A stretch of DNA of 56,580 nucleotides from Comamonadaceae bacterium (GTDB lineage Bacteria; Pseudomonadota; Gammaproteobacteria; Burkholderiales; Burkholderiaceae_C): the NCBI GenBank assembly GCA_008080595.1, contig VIKI01000006.1, positions 1-56,580 of the forward strand, given 5' to 3'. The position numbers and the translations under genes are program-made. The notes under the pieces are model-generated. The model saw nothing but the letters and a program-made list of their open reading frames with translations. It was not told where the DNA came from and ran no database searches. This document shows, one piece after another, positions 45,715-54,583 of this stretch. The stretch's first letter is position 1; each line of letters begins with the position of its first letter.

Positions 45715-46109
45715 CAGAAGCGCCCCACCACGGTGCTGATGCGCCAGATCGGCACCTCACCATCCAACACCTGCGCATCCACCCGCCTGAAGTTGGGATT
45801 GGGGGTGGGGCGCACCGCCTGCGCCACGGTCAAGTTACGGCCCGCTTGCGTACATTCGCTGGTGCTGTCGCCCACCCCGGGCAATTGGCGTGCCAGCCGC
45901 ACCTTGACCAAGGCGTTTTCAGCACACAGCTGGGCCAGCAGCATGTCTGACTGGCGCTGCGCATGGCGGGTGATGGCCCCGGTGGCTTGCAGACCGGCAG
46001 CCAAGGCAATCGCCACAATGCCCAGGGCCACCAGCACCTCGATCAGGGTAAAACCTGCGTGCAGGCCTGCTCGGCAGGGTTGCGTTGCACGATGGGGGGA
46101 GGAATTCAT
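45714..46109 (-). CDS. gspI: GspI, minor pseudopilin
   Basis: 131 residues. Prepilin leader MNSSPHRATQPCRAGLHAG/FTLIEVLVALGIVAIALAAGLQATGAI, longer than average. The conserved LCAENALVKVRLARQLPGVGDSTSECTQAGRNLTV follows. Overlaps gspH by 4 bases (ATGA). Confidence 0.94.
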   Translation of the reverse strand: MNSSPHRATQPCRAGLHAGFTLIEVLVALGIVAIALAAGLQATGAITRHAQRQSDMLLAQLCAENALVKVRLARQLPGVGDSTSECTQAGRNLTVAQAVRPTPNPNFRRVDAQVLDGEVPIWRISTVVGRF

Positions 46110-46579
46110 GGTTGCACCGTGACCGCAAATGGCCGTACCCCATCGGTCGCCAAACGCAGTGTTTTGTCGGGTTGGCTGCGCGAGGAGAGCGTCACGCTCT
46201 GGGGTGCAATGATCGGATCAGGCCCCAACAGCAAAGCTGTAGGCAGTCCGCCATTGGCGTTGGCCGGAGCATCCACCACGGCGCGGGTATCGGCATCCAG
46301 CCAGGCCGTTGGCAAACTGGCGGTGCTGTCTTTCGGCACGGACAGCCCGTCAAAACGGAAACCTGTGCCTGAGGGTTGCCAGCGCACCGCAACCCCCGCC
46401 AGCTGTGAACGCGCACGCGCTGTTTCAAGCAAGGCAGACAAACGCAGTGCCTCGCGCTCCAACTGGGTTTGTGTACCATCGCGCATGGCAAAACCGACAC
46501 CGGCCGAGCCGATCGCCACAATGGCCAGCACCACCAGCAACTCCAGCAGCGTGAAACCACCCTGCTTGGGCATGGACAT
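46106..46579 (-). CDS. gspH: GspH, minor pseudopilin
   Basis: 157 residues. Leader MSMPKQGG/FTLLELLVVLAIVAIGSAGVGFAMRDG. Body has LEREALRLSALLETARARSQLAGVAVRWQPSGTGFRFDGL, as in GspH/FimT. Its ATG overlaps the gspG stop as TGATG. Confidence 0.94.
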   Translation of the reverse strand: MSMPKQGGFTLLELLVVLAIVAIGSAGVGFAMRDGTQTQLEREALRLSALLETARARSQLAGVAVRWQPSGTGFRFDGLSVPKDSTASLPTAWLDADTRAVVDAPANANGGLPTALLLGPDPIIAPQSVTLSSRSQPDKTLRLATDGVRPFAVTVQP

Positions 46580-47022
46580 CAGGGCTGCCAGCTGCCAACG
46601 TCAGCGTTCTTGCCCTCGCCACCAGCTTGTCCATCTGCCCCATAAGACATCACATCCACCTCACCCTTGATGCCGGGGTTCAGGTAGACATAAGGCTGGC
46701 CCCAGGGGTCTTTGGGCAATTGATCCAGGTAAGTTTTCCAGTTGCCCGGCACCGGAGCCACCGTGGGCTTCACCAGCAGCGCTTGCAAACCCTGCTCCGC
46801 CGTGGGGTAACGCTGGTTGTCGAGCTTGTAAAGCTTCAGGGCTTGCATCAGGTTGGTGACATCCGTCTTGGCTGCGGTAACCCGGGCATCATCGGCACGA
46901 TCCAGCACATTGGGCACAATCAACGCCGCCAGCACGCCAATGATGAGCAACACCACCATCAGTTCAATCAGGGTAAAGCCGTGTTGCAGCCGACGGGCAA
47001 GCTTTGAAAAATGTAAGTTCAT
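46579..47022 (-). CDS. gspG: GspG, major pseudopilin
   Basis: 147 residues. Leader MNLHFSKLARRLQHG/FTLIELMVVLLIIGVLAALIVPNVLDRADDARVTAAKTDVTNLMQALKLYKLDNQRYPTAEQGLQALLVKP, the canonical GspG sequence including the calcium-loop end region (DPWGQPYVYLNPGIKGEVDVMSYGADGQAGGEGKNADVGSW). First gene of the gsp operon, so the promoter should lie in 47023-47190. No gspC is found before gspG or elsewhere in the window. Confidence 0.96.
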   Translation of the reverse strand: MNLHFSKLARRLQHGFTLIELMVVLLIIGVLAALIVPNVLDRADDARVTAAKTDVTNLMQALKLYKLDNQRYPTAEQGLQALLVKPTVAPVPGNWKTYLDQLPKDPWGQPYVYLNPGIKGEVDVMSYGADGQAGGEGKNADVGSWQP

Positions 47023-47192
47023 GGTGTTGATATCGTTCCCAAAGTGAATAGCACCCCATGGGGGGCCGCTGAGTTTAGCCAGAAATCATGGGACAAGATG
47101 GCCACACGCCATGCGAATTCTGAAGCTAGGCCAAATTCAGGGTCAACCCCCAGCGGGTGTCACGATCTCACGGGGTATGAAGACCAGACCCT

Positions 47193-47384
47193 CTACGCCA
47201 GTGTATTGACCTGCGTACCCAAATGACCACTGGTGGCCAGTGGGAGAGCCTGCAACAAGGCCAGAGCCCCAGCCTCCTGAACATCCATGGCCTTTTTCAA
47301 CACCAGAATCTGAGCGGTTTGAGCCACTTGGCTCTGCTGCATTTGGACAGATGCATTCACGAGTGCGGCAGGGGAAACATCCAT
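47193..47384 (-). CDS. YjfB-family putative motility protein
   Basis: 63 residues, starting at ATG 47384 behind AAGGATATCGCC. MDVSPAALVNASVQMQQSQVAQTAQILVLKKAMDVQEAGALALLQALP matches the small YjfB family (MDVSSIA...Q...AVLKKALD.Q...AL.LIQ.LP). Function unknown; often found near motility genes. Confidence 0.85.
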   Translation of the reverse strand: MDVSPAALVNASVQMQQSQVAQTAQILVLKKAMDVQEAGALALLQALPLATSGHLGTQVNTLA

Positions 47385-47535
47385 GGCGATATCCTTGTGT
47401 GATTGACTTGGATATCGGCTCGGTCACTCGCATTCTTTAACCTGCGTGATTGAATGAAGATGCCATTCGGTAGCCCATCGCCCGGAATCCGTCACATCAA
47501 TGCCCGCAACCCCGCATGGATTGGAGATTTCAGGC

Positions 47536-47565
47536 AAAAAAAAGCCCGGAGACTTTCCTGGCCTT
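47536..47565 (-). terminator. Rho-independent terminator of ssrA
   Basis: Minus-strand imperfect stem AAGGCCAGGA / TCTCCGGGCTT followed by T8, starting 11 bases after the tmRNA CCA end. Confidence 0.75.
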
Positions 47566-47576
47566 CTTTATATGTA

Positions 47577-47965
47577 TGGTGGAGCTGGGGGGATTTGAAC
47601 CCCCGTCCGCAAACCTTCTTCGAACAGTTCTACATGTGTAGCCATCTGATTTGGATCTCGCTTTTCACATCGCGCAGTGGCACGCTATGCAAATCGCCAG
47701 CAACCTATTTTCTCAGGCCGCCCTAAGTTACCCAAGGCGACCCCAGCCGAATGATATTACCCCACAGCCTGGACAGCCCAACCTTGCGATTTGACTACCC
47801 TTGCCCAGCCGATCGGCTGACTGTTGTGAGGCTCACGTGCGATTAAGCAGCGAGTGCGAAACGTTCGTCGTTTGCAGTTAGTTTTTTTGAATCTGTTTTA
47901 CGAGCGCATTCAGCTCGACATGCCCTGCTGCGCGTCCGAATCCACGTCGAAACCAGTGCAGCCCC
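47577..47965 (-). ncRNA. ssrA: tmRNA (ssrA)
   Basis: The 5' end GGGGCTGCACTGG and 3' end GGGGGTTCAAATCCCCCCAGCTCCACCA pair as the tRNA-like domain, with the T-loop GTTCAAATC. The tag reading frame GCAAACGACGAACGTTTCGCACTCGCTGCTTAA encodes ANDERFALAA followed by a stop, a betaproteobacterial tag ending in the ClpXP-recognised LAA. About 389 nt. The tag and pseudoknot region lie between 47840 and 47900. Rescues stalled ribosomes with SmpB. Confidence 0.97.
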
Positions 47966-47977
47966 ATGCATGCTATT

Positions 47978-48658
47978 TTAGGCCGTGACGGCCAATTGCA
48001 AGAGGGGCAACAGCTCATTCACACAATTAATTGTGGCGTGAGCCCCCCAGCGGGTGGTATCGGCCTGCGCCCCGAGGTAGCCATAGGTCACCGCCACCGT
48101 GATCATGCCCGCAGCCCGGCCGGCCACGATGTCACGTTCATCGTCCCCCACATACACACAATGCTGAGGTGGCACACCCATTCGGCGCGCGGCTTCCAGC
48201 AAGGGCTCGGGATGCGGCTTGGCGTAGGGTGTGGTGTCGCCACTCACAATCGTGGAAGCCGAGTTGAACAAAGCCATGGAGCGCGTCAACGGCAGCGTAA
48301 AGCGCTCGGACTTGTTGGTGACCACGCCCCACTTCAGTCTTTGCTCAGACAGAGCGGTCAACACTTCAGGGACACCCTCAAAAATGTGGGTATTCTGTGT
48401 CATGCAACGTTCATAGTTGCAGAAGAATTCTTCTCTCAGGATGCCGAATTCCGGGTTTTCCGGGGTCAAGCCAAAAGCCAGTCCCAACATTCCCCTGGCC
48501 CCTGCGCCGGCCATGGGTCGGTAGTGCGCCAAAGGCAAAGAAGGCAAACCGCGCGTCACACGCATGGTGTCCACAGCAGCGGCCAGATCGGGGGCACTGT
48601 CAATCAGCGTACCGTCCAGGTCAAACAAAACCGCTGTCACACCCTCAAAATGCGTCAT
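47978..48658 (-). CDS. gph: Phosphoglycolate phosphatase (HAD family)
   Basis: 226 residues from ATG 48658 (MTHFEGVTAVLFDLDGTLIDSAPDL). A GTG at 48670 that overlaps the ubiG stop is an alternative giving four more residues. HAD motif I DLDGT, motif II VVTNK, motif III K in AKPHPEP, motif IV GDDERDI. Hydrolyses 2-phosphoglycolate. ubiG-gph is a conserved pair in betaproteobacteria. Confidence 0.92.
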   Translation of the reverse strand: MTHFEGVTAVLFDLDGTLIDSAPDLAAAVDTMRVTRGLPSLPLAHYRPMAGAGARGMLGLAFGLTPENPEFGILREEFFCNYERCMTQNTHIFEGVPEVLTALSEQRLKWGVVTNKSERFTLPLTRSMALFNSASTIVSGDTTPYAKPHPEPLLEAARRMGVPPQHCVYVGDDERDIVAGRAAGMITVAVTYGYLGAQADTTRWGAHATINCVNELLPLLQLAVTA

Positions 48659-48666
48659 GCCGGAAC

Positions 48667-49357
48667 TCACAACTGTGGACCAAGCGGTTTTTGCGTGGCC
48701 AGCAGATAGTTCACACTGGTGTCATCGTTCATCCAATAACGCTGGGTGAGCGGATTAAATGACAGGCCACGCGCCTGGGTCACATTCAAACCGGCTGCGC
48801 GACAAAAACCCGCCAATTCGCTGGGGCGAATCATCTTGGCATACTCATGCGTGCCACGCGGCAACATGTTCAGCACATACTCAGCACCCACAATGGCCAG
48901 CATGAAAGATTTGGGATTGCGGTTGAGCGTGGAGAAAAACACCCAGCCACCGGGCTTGACCAGCGAAGCACAAGCCTGCACCACCGAAGCCGGATCCGGC
49001 ACATGCTCCAGCATTTCCATACAAGTCACCACATCAAAACCGGCCGGCTGTTCAAGCGCCATGGCCTCGGCACTGATTTCTCGATAGGTCACGTTACGAG
49101 TTTCAGCATCCAGAGCGTGCAATTGAGCAATCCGCAAGGCTTTGGTCGACAAGTCAATGCCCGTTCAAGATACCGCCACCACAACCCACATCCAGCGCGG
49201 TTTTGCCATTGAGCGGACACAAGCCATTGATCCACGCCAGGCGCAAGGGGTTGATTTGATGCAGTGGGCGAAATTCTCCATCGGCATCCCACCAGCGATG
49301 GGCCAAGTCCGAAAATTTGGCCAGCTCGGCCGGGTCAGCATTGATTGAAGGGTTCAT
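48667..49357 (-). pseudogene. ubiG: UbiG, ubiquinone O-methyltransferase, frame broken by an internal deletion
   Basis: N-terminal frame from ATG 49357: [46 protein letters not shown]...[12 protein letters not shown] (SAM motif I). C-terminal frame: [21 protein letters not shown]...GFDVVTCMEMLEHVPDPASVVQACASLVKPGGWVFFSTLNRNPKSFMLAIVGAEYVLNMLPRGTHEYAKMIRPSELAGF. The usual SE.MA..GA.VTG stretch between GGGIL and GIDLS (about 13 residues) is lost at 49157-49172 with a frame change. As written no ubiquinone methylation would occur from this copy. ubiG is important for respiration, so a sequence error is plausible. Confidence 0.9.
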
Positions 49358-49402
49358 GGGGTGATTATCCGAAATTTGGCTGCACCGTCTTACCTGCCTT
49401 GA

Positions 49403-49433
49403 AAAAACAAAACCCACCGCAAGGGTGGGTTTT
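49403..49433 (-). terminator. Terminator of the HiPIP gene
   Basis: Perfect 10-bp stem AAAACCCACC / GGTGGGTTTT with a 5-base loop. On the minus strand it is followed by GTTTTTTC. It separates the HiPIP gene from ubiG. Confidence 0.9.
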
Positions 49434-49462
49434 ATGTGAACCGGGCGAACCCAGTTGTGAGC

Positions 49463-49759
49463 TTAGGCCTTCTTGGCGTAGGCGCTGCACCAAGCTTTGG
49501 CAGACACTTGTTTGCCAGCAAACAGTGGGCAACCACCTTCAGCGTCGCCCGCTTTACCCTGGAACAAGGCGCAGTTGGCACAAGATTGGCCTGCTTTGTA
49601 TTTTGCGTTCTTGGACTTGGTGGCATCAGCCGAATAGGCCAAGCCCTTGGCGTTGGCATCGGTCTCGGCAACCATAGGAGCAGCAGCCATTGCAGCGCCA
49701 GAGGCCAATACGCTGGCACCAACCACAGATTGCATCATGAATACGCGACGTGTTGTCAT
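49463..49759 (-). CDS. High-potential iron-sulfur protein (HiPIP)
   Basis: 98 residues from ATG 49759; the track start adds 28 non-homologous residues. Twin-arginine-type signal MTTRRVFMMQSVVGASVLASGAAMAAA. Mature part has the four cluster cysteines in CANCALFQGKAGDAEGGCPLFAGKQVSAKAWCSAY. A periplasmic 4Fe-4S electron carrier, in betaproteobacteria often donating to terminal oxidases. Monocistronic, own terminator. Confidence 0.93.
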   Translation of the reverse strand: MTTRRVFMMQSVVGASVLASGAAMAAAPMVAETDANAKGLAYSADATKSKNAKYKAGQSCANCALFQGKAGDAEGGCPLFAGKQVSAKAWCSAYAKKA

Positions 49760-50042
49760 AGAGTATGTTTCCAAGTGAGTTGAACAAAAAATTGGGCAGA
49801 CGAACCATGCACTGCCTGAACTAACAACGGTACTGCCAGCCACATGGTTGACAAGCAGGGGGCGAAGGCAGCAACATAAATAAGCTACTTACGATTGATC
49901 ATACCAGCACGCACCATTAACCCGGCGATAGTTTAACGTCCCATCGGGGTCAAACCATGGGCAATAACCCTAAGCGATCCGACCATCTACCAGGCCTGCA
50001 AGCCCTATCGCAGAGCGACAAGATGTGGCCTGACTCCCCGGG

Positions 50043-50992
50043 TCAACCCATGGTGTATTGGTTGAATTCGGCCTTCAGGCTATTCACCACGTCCTGACTC
50101 AAACGGTTGCCGTATTGCGCCACCACCCGACCTGCGGCCCGGTTGGCCAGCCAGGCGGCCTGGGCATGGCTGTGCCCGTGTGTCACCGCATACAAAAAGG
50201 CTCCAGCAAACATGTCGCCTGCCCCATTGGTGTCGATGGCTTTAACCTGCGTTGTGGGCACTTCCGTGACCTGGCCTTGCTCAATCACCAGACAGCCTTT
50301 GGCGCTGCGCGTCAGGCACACGGTCTGGGCTTGGCTGCCGAGCTTCTGGCAAATCTGCGCCATGTCCTGGCTGCCACACCACACCTGGGCTTCTTCTTCG
50401 TTGCAAAACAAGAAGTCCAGATCATCTTGCACCATGGCTTCCAGACCGGGGCGGCAAAAGTTGATCATGCTCATGTCGCTGAGCGTGGTGGCCAGTTTCA
50501 CCCCGGCCTGCTTGGCGATCAAGCGGCCTTGTACGGCTGCACCCAAACCTGTTGGCGAAGCGGCCAGGTAGCCTTCCATGTAGTACACGCGGGCCTTGAC
50601 GATGTCATGCGGATGCAAGGCGGCATCATCAAGCTCGGCCGTGGCGCCCAAAAAAGTGCTCATGCTGCGCTCGGCATCCGGGGTCACCATCACCATGCAG
50701 CTGCCGGTTTGGCCTTGTGGCGGCTTGGTGTGGGTCAGGTTGGTGGCCACGCCATGCGATACCAGGTCTTTGGTGTAGAAATCACCGAGCTCGCCACCGT
50801 GTTACCCGCCGAACCGCCGCCGGTACGGTGTGATTTAACGCTGTGCACATGTTTAAGCAGTTCGGTGCGCCGGGCCGCATCAATCAGCGTCATGTGGCGT
50901 TTTTCTACGCCAGCCGCTTGCAACTGCGCATCAGAGACTTCGTATTCGCTATCAACCAGCGCGTTGCCGATGGCGTAAAGGTGGTAGGTCAT
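50043..50992 (-). pseudogene. PfkB-family (adenosine/ribokinase-like) kinase, frame broken by an internal deletion
   Basis: N-terminal frame from ATG 50992: MTYHLYAIGNALVDSEYEVSDAQLQAAGVEKRHMTLIDAARRTELL...RTGGGSAGNTV. C-terminal frame: ELGDFYTKDLVSHGVATNLTHTKPPQGQTGSCMVMVTPDAERSMSTFLGA...AIDTNGAGDMFAGAFLYAVTHG (catalytic GAGD). The stretch between GGGSAGNTV and ELGDFY (in relatives about 17-20 residues, ..ALAQLGG..Y...V..D) is absent at 50786-50800. The substrate may be adenosine or a sugar. Broken as written. Confidence 0.88.
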
Positions 50993-50997
50993 GCGGA

Positions 50998-51774
50998 TCA
51001 CTGCTCCACAAAGGCACGTTCGACCACAAAGTCACCCTGCTTGGTGGTGTTGCCTTCCAGGAAGCCACGTTTTTCCAGAATGTGTTTCAGGTCTTTCAGC
51101 AGGGCCGGGCTGCCGCACATCATGGCGCGGTCGGTGGCCGGGTCAAACTTGGGCAAACCCAGATCCGTCTGCAATTTTCCGGACTCAATCAGATCGGTGA
51201 TACGCCCCTGGTTTTTGAACGGCTCACGGGTCACAGTAGGGTAGTACAGCATTTGGGCACTGACCATCTCACCCAGAAATTCGTGGTCTGGCAGCTCTTG
51301 CGTGAGGTAATCGTGGTAAGCCAACTCAGCGACTTGGCGCACACCATGCACCAAAATCACTTTTTCAAACTTTTCATAGGTTTCCGGGTCGCGCACAATG
51401 CTCAGGAAAGGAGCCAGACCGGTACCGGTACCAAACAGATACAGGTTTTTGCCGGGCAGCAGATAGTCGATCAACAGCGTACCGGTGGGTTTTTTGCCCA
51501 CCACAATCTTGTCACCGACCTGGATGTGCTGCAGCTTGGAAGTGAGCGGGCCGTCTTGCACCTTGATGCTCAAAAACTCCAGATGGTCTTCGTAGTTGGC
51601 GCTGACGATGCTGTAAGCACGCAGCAGCGGTTTGCCATTGGCATCACGCAAGCCAATCATGGTGAAGTGGCCGTTGGAGAAGCGCAGCGTTTCGTCACGT
51701 GTGGTGGTGAAGCTGAACAGGCGATCAGTCCAGTGGTGGACGCTTAAAACGGTTTCATTCAAAAAAGCACTCAT
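50998..51774 (-). CDS. fpr: Ferredoxin-NADP(+) reductase
   Basis: 258 residues. FAD-binding RAYSIVSANYEDHLEFLSIKV, NADP-binding GTGTGLAPFLSIVRDPETYEKFEKVILVHGVR, and the C-terminal ending LEGNTTKQGDFVVERAFVEQ, typical of plant-type bacterial FPRs of subclass I. Exchanges electrons between NADPH and ferredoxin or flavodoxin; a role in oxidative stress. 5 bases upstream of the PfkB kinase gene. Confidence 0.93.
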   Translation of the reverse strand: MSAFLNETVLSVHHWTDRLFSFTTTRDETLRFSNGHFTMIGLRDANGKPLLRAYSIVSANYEDHLEFLSIKVQDGPLTSKLQHIQVGDKIVVGKKPTGTLLIDYLLPGKNLYLFGTGTGLAPFLSIVRDPETYEKFEKVILVHGVRQVAELAYHDYLTQELPDHEFLGEMVSAQMLYYPTVTREPFKNQGRITDLIESGKLQTDLGLPKFDPATDRAMMCGSPALLKDLKHILEKRGFLEGNTTKQGDFVVERAFVEQ

Positions 51775-51800
51775 AGGTCGCCTTGAAAAGAGAGTCGGTT

Positions 51801-51872
51801 AAAAAATGATGAAAAATCAGGCTGCAGCGCTTATATAACAAGCGCAATAAGCTGCTATTTATATAGCAATCA
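51801..51872. repeat. Comamonadaceae mosaic repeat, intergenic copy
   Basis: Reads atcaggctgcagcgcttatataacaagcgcaataagctgctatttatatagcaa, in the 95-base gap between alaS and fpr. Contains AAGCGC/GCGCTT inverted halves. Confidence 0.75.
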
Positions 51873-54472
51873 GAGTTTCGCTTCCACCCAGGCTTGCACG
51901 CTGGCCAAGGCTTGCGCCAGTTGTGCGGGCTCGGTGCCACCGGCCATGGCCATGTCGGGCTTGCCGCCGCCTTTGCCACCGACCTGGGCCGCAACAAAGT
52001 TGACCAGTTCACCGGCTTTGACCTTGCCGGTGGTGTCGGGGGTCACACCCACAGCGATTTGCACCTTGGCCCCATCGACCACGCCGAGCACGATGACGGC
52101 GGTTTTCAGCTTGTCCTTGAGCTTGTCCATGGTGTCGCGCAGGGTCTTCACATCGGCCCCCTCCAGGCGGGCCACCAGCAGCTTCACCCCTTTGAGGTCT
52201 TGCGCCTGTGTCACCAGCTCATCACCCTGGGCAGAGGCCAGCTTGCCTTTGAGTGCGGCCACTTCTTTTTCCAGGGTTTTGACGTGATCCAGCACCGTCA
52301 CCAGGCGGTCATTGACCTCGACCACCGGGGTTTTCAGCAGGTGGGCGGCATTACCCATGCTGTCTTCCAGATGCTGCAGGTAATGCAAGGCGTTTTCGCC
52401 ACACCACTCTCGGCCACCACCTTGAACAGGCCAATGTCGCCGGTACGTGCCACATGGGTGCCGCCGCACAGTTCGCGGCTTTCGCCAATGTCGAGCACCC
52501 GCACCGTCTCGCCATATTTTTCGCCAAACAGCATCATCGCGCCAGTTTTCTGGGCCGACTCGATATCCATCACCCGCGCCTGGGTGGCGGCGTTGCTCAG
52601 AATCTCGGCATTCACGCGGGCTTCAATCTCGCGGATCTCCGCATCGGTCACCGGCGCATTGTGGGCAAAGTCAAAACGGGTGCGATCCGGGTTGACCAGG
52701 CTGCCTTTTTGCTGCACGTGGCCGCCCAGCACTTCACGCAGGGCTTTGTGCATCAAGTGCGTGACCGAGTGGTTACGTTGGGTGGCGGCACGGGCGCTGG
52801 AGTTCACATGCGCCGTGACACCGTCACCCACTTTGAGTTCACCGGTTTTGAGCGTGCCGTGGTGGCCAAACACATCGGCCTTGATTTTTTGTGTGTCCGC
52901 CACCTCAAACAAAGCGTGGTCGCAGAACACCGCGCCCGAATCACCCACTTGACCACCGCTTTCACCATAAAACGGTGTGGAGGCCAGCACCAACACCCCA
53001 TTTTGACCCTCTTTTAGGCTTGTAACGCTTGCACCATCAGCGTAAATAGCTATTATTTCTGTAGTGGCTGTCAAGTGCTCGTAGCCCACAAATTCATTGC
53101 CTGCGCCGGAGTAGTCCAGCGCCTTGTCCATCTTGAACTTGCCAGCGGCACGGCCCTGGGCTTTTTGGTGCGCCATGGCGGCATCAAAACCGGCGGAATC
53201 CACTGTCAAACCACGCTCACGGCACACGTCAGCCGACAAGTCCAGAGGGAAGCCAAAGGTGTCGTGTAACTTGAAGGCCACGTCACCCGGAAGCACCTTC
53301 ACCTCGCCAGCCAAGGCCTCATCCAGAATCTGCATGCCCACTTCCAGCGTCTCATAAAAACGCTCTTCTTCCAACCGCAACACCTCCATGATGCGCTGTG
53401 CCTGCTCGGCCAGATGCGGGTAGGCTGCGCCCATCTGGGCCACCAGATCGGGCACCAGTTTGTGGAAAAACGGGGTTTTCTGGCCTAGTTTGTAGCCATG
53501 GCGGATGGCGCGGCGGATGATGCGGCGCTGCACATAACCACGGCCTTCGTTGCTCGGCGGCACGCCGTCCGCCACCAAAAACGCAGTGGCGCGGATGTGG
53601 TCGGCAATCACCTTGAGCGACGGGTTGGTCAGGTCGGTGATGTGGGTTTCACGCGCGGCGGCTTTGATCAGCGCGTCAAACAGGTCGATCTCGTAATTGC
53701 TGTGCACGTGTTGCAGGATGGCGGCCAGGCGCTCCAGGCCCATACCGGTGTCCACGCAGGGTGCGGGCAGCGGGGTCACCGCTCCGGTTTCGTCCATGTT
53801 GAATTGCATGAACACGTTGTTCCAAATTTCGATGAAGCGGTCGCCGTCTTCTTCCGGGCTGCCGGGTGGGCCGCCGGGGATGTGGTCGCCATGGTCATAA
53901 AAGATTTCAGAGCAAGGGCCGCAGGGGCCGGTGTCGGCCATCATCCAGAAGTTGTCGCTCTTGTAGCGGCCGCCCTTGTTGTCGCCGATGCGGATCACAC
54001 GCTCGGGGGGCAGGCCAATTTCTTGGGTCCAGATGTCATAGGCTTCGTCGTCTTCTTCATAAACGGTGGCCAGCAGGCGCTCTTTGGGCAGCTTGTAGAC
54101 CTCGGTCAGCAGTTCCCAGGCCCATTTGAGCGACTCGCGCTTGAAATAGTCGCCAAAACTCCAGTTGCCCAGCATCTCGAAGAAGGTGTGATGGCGTGCG
54201 GTGTAGCCGACGTTTTCCAGGTCATTGTGTTTGCCACCGGCACGCAAGCAGGCTTGCACGGACGCGGCACGCACATAGGAGCGCTTATCCGTCCCCAGGA
54301 ACACGTCCTTGAACTGCACCATGCCGGAGTTGGTGAACATCAGCGTCGGGTCATTGCCCGGCACCAAGGGGCTGGAGGCCACCACGGTGTGGCCTTTGGA
54401 GGCAAAAAAGTCGAGAAATGATTTGCGAATGTCGGCAACACTGATGGTGCTGGGGTTGGCGGACTGGGTCAT
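51870..54472 (-). pseudogene. alaS: Alanyl-tRNA synthetase, frame broken by an internal deletion near the editing domain end
   Basis: N-terminal frame (54472-52392) is a complete class II core and most of the editing domain: [28 protein letters not shown], motif 2 [18 protein letters not shown], motif 3 [14 protein letters not shown], editing HxxxH in [38 protein letters not shown]. The C-Ala frame resumes with [31 protein letters not shown]...[25 protein letters not shown]. The segment usually between them (..A.GVRRIEAVTG, about 11 residues) is missing at 52391-52405. AlaS is essential, so a true null in a living cell is implausible unless another copy exists; a sequence or assembly error is suspected. 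A mosaic repeat encodes [22 protein letters not shown]. Confidence 0.92.
53003..53075. repeat. Mosaic repeat inside alaS coding sequence
   Basis: Reads ccctcttttaggcttgtaacgcttgcaccatcagcgtaaatagctattatttctgtagtgg, a full-length copy in the linker before the editing domain. Confidence 0.75.
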
Positions 54473-54583
54473 GTCAGGGGTCTATTTCAAAAGGGTGAGA
54501 CAAGGGTCGGCAGGCCCGGCGGCCTGAGGCCGCGCAAAGGAAGCCCCCTATTATCGCCCGGCCACCTGGCGGCCCGCCAAACC

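Noticed and set aside
49154-54472. Programmed ribosomal frameshifting as explanation for the split ORFs (ubiG, kinase, alaS and the others)
   Set aside because: No slippery heptamers at the junctions, and family residues are missing, so a shift alone would not restore the proteins.
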